The notes under the pieces are model-generated. The model made no database searches. It was not told the origin of the DNA and was given only the letters and a program-made list of their open reading frames with translations. From Acidithiobacillus ferridurans (lineage in GTDB: Bacteria > Pseudomonadota > Gammaproteobacteria > Acidithiobacillales > Acidithiobacillaceae): a stretch of DNA of 64,000 bases. Each line of letters opens with the position of its first letter. Position 1 is the first letter of the stretch. Shown one piece after another: positions 55,965 to 64,000 of this stretch. The translations under genes were made by a program, and so were the position numbers. Where the stretch lies: positions 1,753,501 to 1,817,500 of the forward strand of contig NZ_AP018795.1 of assembly GCF_003966655.1 (NCBI RefSeq). The letters run 5' to 3'.

Positions 55965-56791
55965 CCGCCGATAATCAGTGCCAGCGCACCAAAGGCGATG
56001 CAATAAATGCCAAAGGGCCGCAGCGCCTTGATCTCATGCTTGTGAAAATAGTGCATCAGAAACCAGACGGATGCCCAAGCGCAGATTCCGGAGAGAAGCC
56101 CCGCAAGAAAGATGGTGCCGAGCAACCCGGACGGCATCTGTGCGTGAAAGAGCTTGGGCACTTCCAGTATGCCGGCCGCCGCGATGATCGGCGTGGCGAG
56201 CAGAAAGGAAAATTTTGCGGAATTTTCATAGTCCAGCCCTACACCGATACCCGCCACCAGGGTCGCGCCGGAACGGGAAAATCCGGGAATCAACGCAAGG
56301 GACTGGGCAAACCCTATACCGATGGCACGCGGCCAACTCAGATTGTCCAGCGAATGGCTAGGTTGCCGCGCGCGCAGGCGATCCCCCAGGATGAGCATGG
56401 CGCCGTTGATCATCAGCGCCACTGCGGCAAAGGTGAAGCCGCCAAATAGGGCCTTGATCTTGTGGGCAAGGGCCAGGCCCAGCAAACCGGCGGGAATGGA
56501 CGCAATGAAGAGAATCCATAATAGCCGGGAGTCGGGATTGTCGGGGCGTCCCCGTGCCCGAATGAAACCGCCGAGCAGCGCCGCCCAGTCGCGCCAGAAG
56601 AACAGGAGTAACGCCGTGGCCGTGGCAAGGTGGAGCACGACCACAAAGGGCAGAAACCACCCTGCGTCCCGGTTGATGGGCCAATGCAGGAGCGCTGGCA
56701 CCAAAATGATATGCCCCAGGCTGGAGATGGGAAACAACTCCGTAACGCCCTGAAGTACGGCCAGGAACAGCAGGTAAATATGCTGTGTCAT
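55958..56791 (-). CDS. uppP: Undecaprenyl-diphosphatase
   Basis: 277 residues, about eight helices. 'TELFPISSLGHIIL' and 'PGFSRSGATL' are the two catalytic loops of the BacA/UppP family. Recycles undecaprenyl pyrophosphate for cell-wall and surface-glycan synthesis. Convergent with the MFS gene (7-base overlap); 12 bases after greA. Confidence 0.94.
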   Translation of the reverse strand: MTQHIYLLFLAVLQGVTELFPISSLGHIILVPALLHWPINRDAGWFLPFVVVLHLATATALLLFFWRDWAALLGGFIRARGRPDNPDSRLLWILFIASIPAGLLGLALAHKIKALFGGFTFAAVALMINGAMLILGDRLRARQPSHSLDNLSWPRAIGIGFAQSLALIPGFSRSGATLVAGIGVGLDYENSAKFSFLLATPIIAAAGILEVPKLFHAQMPSGLLGTIFLAGLLSGICAWASVWFLMHYFHKHEIKALRPFGIYCIAFGALALIIGGY

Positions 56792-56802
56792 GCGATCATG
56801 AC

Positions 56803-57275
56803 CTATATGTAACGCACGGCAAGAATGGTGTATTCCCGTGTCCCGCCGGGGGCGCGCACTTCAACAGGATCACCTTCGTGTTTACCGATGAGCGCGCGGG
56901 CAATGGGGGAACTGATGGATATCTTGTTTTCCTTGAGGTCGGCTTCGGCATCACCCACGATCTGGTAGGTCACCTCGTTGCCTTCCGCATCTTCCAGCTC
57001 CACAGTGGCCGCAAAAACGATTTTACCGCCGGTATTCAGTTGCTTGGGGTCAATGACCTGGGCACGGGCCAGATAATCCTCCACCTCACGGATACGTCCC
57101 TCGATAAAAGCCTGCTGCTCCTTGGCGGCGTCATATTCGGCATTTTCCGACAGGTCACCCTTGGCGCGCGCCTCGGCAATGGCTTCAATCACGGTAGGGC
57201 GGTCAACGGTTTTGAGGCGATGCAACTCGTCGCGCAGCCGCTGGGCACCAACAACAGTCATGGGAATTTTATCAT

Positions 57276-57279
<4 letters not shown>
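56803..57279 (-). CDS. greA: Transcription elongation factor GreA
   Basis: 158 residues: N-terminal coiled coil with the acidic tip '[16 protein letters not shown]', then the FKBP-like domain '[14 protein letters not shown]'. Rescues backtracked RNA polymerase. ATG 57279 has GAGG 5 bases before and overlaps the carB stop (ATGA). Confidence 0.95.
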
Positions 57280-60507
<3,228 letters not shown>

Positions 60508-60515
<8 letters not shown>

Positions 60516-61650
60516 GGTGACGGCCTCCGTACTGGTTCATGGCGTGAACGAAGTCGTCAAAAATTACACGGGCGTCATGGGGCCCGGGTCCGGCCTCAGG
60601 GTGGCCCTGAAAGGAAAATACGGGCAGCTCCCGATGCGCCATGCCCTGCAGGCTGCCGTCGAACAGTGAGGCATGGGTCGCCACCAGGCACTCTGGCAGG
60701 GTGTCCGCGTCCACCGCGAAACCGTGGTTCTGACTGGTGACCAACACCCGACCGCTGCGCAGATCTTTGACCGGATGGTTGGCACCGTGGTGTCCGAACT
60801 TCATCTTGACGGTTTTGGCGCCCAGGGCCAGTCCCAGCAACTGATGCCCCAGACAGAGTCCGAAGGTGGGAATACCCGTGGCGATGATCTGGCGCATGGC
60901 CTCTTCCGCATAGCCAAGGGCCGCCGGGTCACCGGGACCATTGGAGAAGAGTACGCCGTCCGGGCGCAGGGCGATCACCTCGGCGGCCGCGGTGCGGGCC
61001 GGCACCACCGTGATTCGACAGGCCCGATCCGCCAGCAGGCGCAGGATATTCCGTTTGGTGCCAAAGTCGTAAACCACCACATGGCGCTGTGTCCGGGTGA
61101 CGGCCTGTGCGTGATAGCCCTGTTCGGGGGTGCCGCTGGCGAGATCCCAGGTGTATGCCTCCCGGCAGCCCACATCCTGCACCAGATCACGGCCGATGAG
61201 GCCTGGGAAAGCGCGCGCCGCGGCCAGGGCCTTCTCCTCGCTGGCGGTTTCTCCGACGAGGACGGCAGCGTTCTGAGCGCCGTTATCCCGCAGTCTGCGG
61301 GTGAGAGCGCGGGTGTCGATTCCCGCGATGCCCGGAATTCGATGGGTCTGCAGGAAGGCGGACAGGTCCTGGGTGCTGCGCCAACTGCTGGGTTGCCGTG
61401 GCAGATTGCGCACGACGAGAGCGGAGCAGAATACCCGGGTACCCTCCATGTCCTCCGGGTTGACTCCGGTATTGCCGATATGGGGGTAAGTGAGCGTAAC
61501 GATCTGCCCCTGATACGAGGGATCGGAGAGGATCTCCTGGTAACCACTCATGGCGGTGTTAAAACAGATTTCGCCTGCTGCCAATCCGGTGGCACCAAAG
61601 CCTATACCGCGATAGATGCTGCCGTCTGCCAATGCCAAGACCGCCTGCAT
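60508..61650 (-). CDS. carA: Carbamoyl-phosphate synthase small subunit
   Basis: 380 residues. N-terminal CPSase domain ('[24 protein letters not shown]') and a class I glutaminase with '[15 protein letters not shown]' (nucleophile Cys) and '[13 protein letters not shown]' (His/Glu). ATG 61650 has GAGGTGG upstream; the longer reading starts inside that site. Preceded by a promoter and an intrinsic terminator. Confidence 0.95.
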
Positions 61651-61676
61651 GCCCCACCTCGCCAACAAGAGGATGC

Positions 61677-61701
61677 AAAAAAAGGGAGGGGGTCCCCTCC
61701 C
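61677..61701 (-). terminator. Intrinsic terminator in the carA leader (possible attenuator)
   Basis: On the minus strand GGGAGGGG and CCCCTCCC form a hairpin followed directly by seven T, 26 bases before the carA start. It lies just after the predicted transcription start, so most transcripts would meet it before carA. Confidence 0.75.
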
Positions 61702-61716
61702 ACGTAGATATCGCCT

Positions 61717-61745
61717 ATTCTAAGGACCGGAACGGGTATGGTCAA
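61717..61745 (-). promoter_or_regulatory. Sigma-70 promoter of carAB
   Basis: TTGACC, exactly 17 bases, TAGAAT on the minus strand. A start about seven bases on (near 61710) gives a short leader that contains only the terminator hairpin and the ribosome binding site. Confidence 0.65.
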
Positions 61746-61882
61746 CGCACGGCGGCCAGACCGAGCGTGGTGGCGGCCTTCCGACGCGGGTTTCCGGGGG
61801 CATGCCATGATTAGGCTCTTGAGCAGGCATGTCCTGATGTTAGACTCGAACGCTACTTTATGATTTGACGAAGAGGTGCTTT

Positions 61883-62569
61883 ATGGGTTGGATGCAATGG
61901 TCCGTGCTCGCCATGGGTGGCATGCTGGTACTGGCGGGGTGTGCGACGACTACGACAAACGGGATGGCGCCGCAGTCGCAAGGCATGGTGGGTAACTATC
62001 CGGCCCTTGCCGCAGCTCCATTGCCGCCTGCCCGCGTCACATCGGCACCGGTGCGCAGTGCGCCGGCCGTTGTTCCCCGCCCGGCCGCGCCTTCCGTAAC
62101 ACCACCCCCGGTTCGTTATTCGTCCGCAGCGCTGCCCTTGACCACCACAGCGCCAGCCCTTCCCGCCGCACCGGCTATTCCGGCAGCGCCCTCCGCGGCG
62201 CAGACCCTGAGCGGCGCCGGCACATCCTTTTCCGCTGCGTGGCAGGGGGATATGACCAAAGCACGTCAGGACAGTGCCCGGTGTGCGGCGATGTCGTCCG
62301 TCGCGCGGACGTCGTGCTGGCAGGACGTCTCCGCTTGGGCGGAGAAGCGCGCGGCACATTATCAGGCACTCAGCACCCGGGCCACAGGCGCTCAGTCCCA
62401 GCAAATGCAATCCGCAGCAAAGTTTTTCGGGGTAACCGGGGAGTGGGCCAGTGCCTGCGGTTCGATTACTTCACAGCAATGCGCCGAATCGCCACTCATC
62501 GGCAAGATGCAGCAATGGAAGGCCTCTGTAGGGCTACCGGGGGCGGCGGTGACTATACCTACGCCCTGA
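61883..62569 (+). CDS. Predicted lipoprotein with an Ala/Pro-rich linker
   Basis: 228 residues. Signal with lipobox LAGC near residue 17-20, an Ala/Pro/Thr-rich low-complexity stretch (about 45-105), then a compact C-terminal part with four cysteines (CAAMSSVARTSCW, CGSITSQQC) that could form disulfides. ATG 61883 follows GAGG. Function unknown. Confidence 0.7.
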   Translation: MGWMQWSVLAMGGMLVLAGCATTTTNGMAPQSQGMVGNYPALAAAPLPPARVTSAPVRSAPAVVPRPAAPSVTPPPVRYSSAALPLTTTAPALPAAPAIPAAPSAAQTLSGAGTSFSAAWQGDMTKARQDSARCAAMSSVARTSCWQDVSAWAEKRAAHYQALSTRATGAQSQQMQSAAKFFGVTGEWASACGSITSQQCAESPLIGKMQQWKASVGLPGAAVTIPTP

Positions 62570-62673
62570 ACACGGGGTTATTTTGTCATTGCCGCGATCG
62601 TTCGGAATATCTGCGCCACCTGGGCGGGCGCATTCGCTTGACGCTCTTCCGGTGAGGTTCTAGCATCGCTATC

Positions 62674-62874
62674 ATGCAGATTCTGGTGAATGGTGTGGCC
62701 CGCGAGGTGCCTGAGCAGATGACGGTGCGGGCGCTGCTGGCCGAGCTGGGCTGGGCGGAGCGCCGTGTGGCCGTTGAATGCAATGGTGAAATCGTACCGC
62801 GCAGTACCCACGCCACGGCGACGCTGGCGGCCGGTGACCGCCTGGAGATCATCCAGGCGGTAGGCGGCGGCTGA
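62674..62874 (+). CDS. thiS: Thiamine biosynthesis sulfur carrier protein ThiS
   Basis: 66 residues of ubiquitin-like fold with the C-terminal GGG needed for thiocarboxylate formation. Donates sulfur to ThiG. 44 bases before thiG. Confidence 0.92.
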   Translation: MQILVNGVAREVPEQMTVRALLAELGWAERRVAVECNGEIVPRSTHATATLAAGDRLEIIQAVGGG

Positions 62875-62918
62875 GTACTCCGCACTAAATCCCTTTTTTG
62901 AGGCGAAAGACAAACACA

Positions 62919-63701
62919 ATGCGTAAGGATCCTTTGGTGATTGCAGGGCGGGAGTACCAGTCCCGTCTGCTGGTGGGTACGGGAAAATATAAGGATTTTG
63001 CCGAGACCAGGGCGGCCATCGACGCGGCTGGCGCGGAGATCGTCACCGTGGCACTGCGCCGGATGAATCTGGGGCAGAGTAAAGACGCACCTAATCTGTT
63101 GGAGTTTCTCCCGGCGGACCGCTTTACCATCCTGCCGAACACGGCAGGATGCTACACGGCGGAGGATGCGGTGCGCACCTGCCGTTTGGCTCGGGAGCTG
63201 GGTGACTGGAAACTGGTCAAGCTGGAAGTCATCGGTGACCCTCAGACTCTATACCCGGATATGCGACAGACCTACGATGCGGCCAAAATCCTCATCGCCG
63301 AGGGCTTCGAGGTGATGGTCTACAGTGTGGATGATCCGGTGGCCTGCAAGACCTTTGCGGAGATGGGCTGTGTGGCGGTGATGCCGCTGGCGGCACCCAT
63401 CGGTTCCGGTCTGGGCATTCGTAATCCTTACAATCTGCGCATCATTCTGGAGCAGGCGACAGTACCGATTCTGGTGGATGCGGGCGTGGGCACGGCGTCT
63501 GACGTGGCGGTGGCGCTGGAGCTGGGTTGTGATGGCGTTTTATTGAACACCGCCATTGCCGCAGCCAAAGACCCCATTCTCATGGCCGAGGCGATGCGGC
63601 AGGGAGTGGAGGCCGGGCGTAAGGCCTTTTTGGCGGGGCGCATGCCACGCAAGCTGTATGCCAGCGCCAGCAGCCCTGTGGATGGCCTCTTTTTTGAGTA
63701 G
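62919..63701 (+). CDS. thiG: Thiazole synthase
   Basis: 260 residues, TIM barrel. 'LLVGTGKY' at the start, the Schiff-base Lys in '[11 protein letters not shown]' near 96, and '[26 protein letters not shown]'. Builds the thiazole phosphate of thiamine with ThiS. ATG 62919 ([10 protein letters not shown]) fits the family; the ribosome site is weak. Confidence 0.95.
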   Translation: MRKDPLVIAGREYQSRLLVGTGKYKDFAETRAAIDAAGAEIVTVALRRMNLGQSKDAPNLLEFLPADRFTILPNTAGCYTAEDAVRTCRLARELGDWKLVKLEVIGDPQTLYPDMRQTYDAAKILIAEGFEVMVYSVDDPVACKTFAEMGCVAVMPLAAPIGSGLGIRNPYNLRIILEQATVPILVDAGVGTASDVAVALELGCDGVLLNTAIAAAKDPILMAEAMRQGVEAGRKAFLAGRMPRKLYASASSPVDGLFFE

Positions 63702-64000
63702 CAATGATGCCTTGGAATACGCGCGTACCGCCCCCCTTGACGAGGAATTTGTCGAGGCAGTGGAGCGCCTGGTCATGGGCGCAGTGCCCGGTGGCGCAGT
63801 GCCAGACTATGCGGAAGACTGGGACGAGGCGGAGCGGCTGATTGCCCGGCTGGGCGATCAGGGGGTGGGCGTACGCTTCGAATTCGTGGCGGATGAGAAC
63901 GGCCAGCGCTGGCACAGCTATCTGGATTGGCAGGAGCCGGTCAGCCACGAATGGCAGTTGACCGAGGCGGAGGAGATGACGGCGGCGCAGGCGGTGACGC
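63682..64000 (+). CDS. Hypothetical protein, N-terminal part (runs off the right edge)
   Basis: ATG 63682 overlaps the end of thiG by 20 bases; the frame stays open to the window end (106 codons). Acidic, no signal peptide: '[36 protein letters not shown]' is split between charged helices. Not recognised; a trmB-like start was looked for and not seen. Confidence 0.6.
   Translation, partial: MASFLSSNDALEYARTAPLDEEFVEAVERLVMGAVPGGAVPDYAEDWDEAERLIARLGDQGVGVRFEFVADENGQRWHSYLDWQEPVSHEWQLTEAEEMTAAQAVT

Overview
The window looks like the chromosome of an acidophilic, chemolithotrophic gammaproteobacterium-like organism, most probably Acidithiobacillus. The reasons are the moderately GC-rich coding, a cytochrome bd operon and a bo3-type quinol oxidase operon close together, an HdeD-type acid-resistance membrane protein, and paired DUF6502/DUF5666 genes. 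The genus call is an inference from gene content, not from a marker gene.

Layout. 1-400: the start of a tyrosine integrase next to tRNA-Arg(CCU), i.e. the edge of an integrated element that continues to the left. 448-20004: housekeeping genes: a cation antiporter, deaD, a cold-shock gene, priA, ubiC-ubiA, miaB-phoH-ybeY-corC-lnt, pmbA, and a four-gene zinc/manganese ABC transporter. 20060-25724: two copies of a DUF6502-DUF5666 gene pair, identical over about 1.83 kb, flanking a nucleotide-sugar epimerase. 25725-34364: three repeats of a 17-bp operator, then a tightly overlapping glycan operon (small Cys/His protein, three glycosyltransferases, ABC exporter, UDP-glucose dehydrogenase, outer-membrane barrel). 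34376-42363: phosphatase, barrel protein, HTH regulator and divergent methyltransferase, leuC-leuD, pdxH, rpiA, a DJ-1/PfpI protein.

42465-54742 is the respiratory region. A long non-coding leader occurs twice, once upstream of cydAB and once directly upstream of cyoABCD-ctaB. The two copies differ by base changes that preserve pairing in two stem-loops. Between them lie insertion-sequence remnants (an IS66-derived miniature element with intact inverted repeats, an IS30 fragment, two ISAs1-type fragments), hdeD and a destroyed Rrf2-type regulator gene. The rest (54729-64000) is an MFS transporter, uppP, greA, carB, carA (with a promoter and an early terminator in its leader), a lipoprotein, thiS-thiG and a partial gene.

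Five genes (the antiporter, epimerase, two glycosyltransferases and the UDP-glucose dehydrogenase), and perhaps a sixth, carry apparent one-base deletions, each in a G or C run. A common technical cause (homopolymer undercalling) is likely, so these are annotated as interrupted genes rather than as proven pseudogenes.

Working together, the glycan operon and the flanking epimerase would make UDP-glucuronate, convert it to UDP-galacturonate, assemble and export a uronic-acid-containing polymer. The two quinol oxidases would be alternative terminal oxidases under a shared leader-type control.
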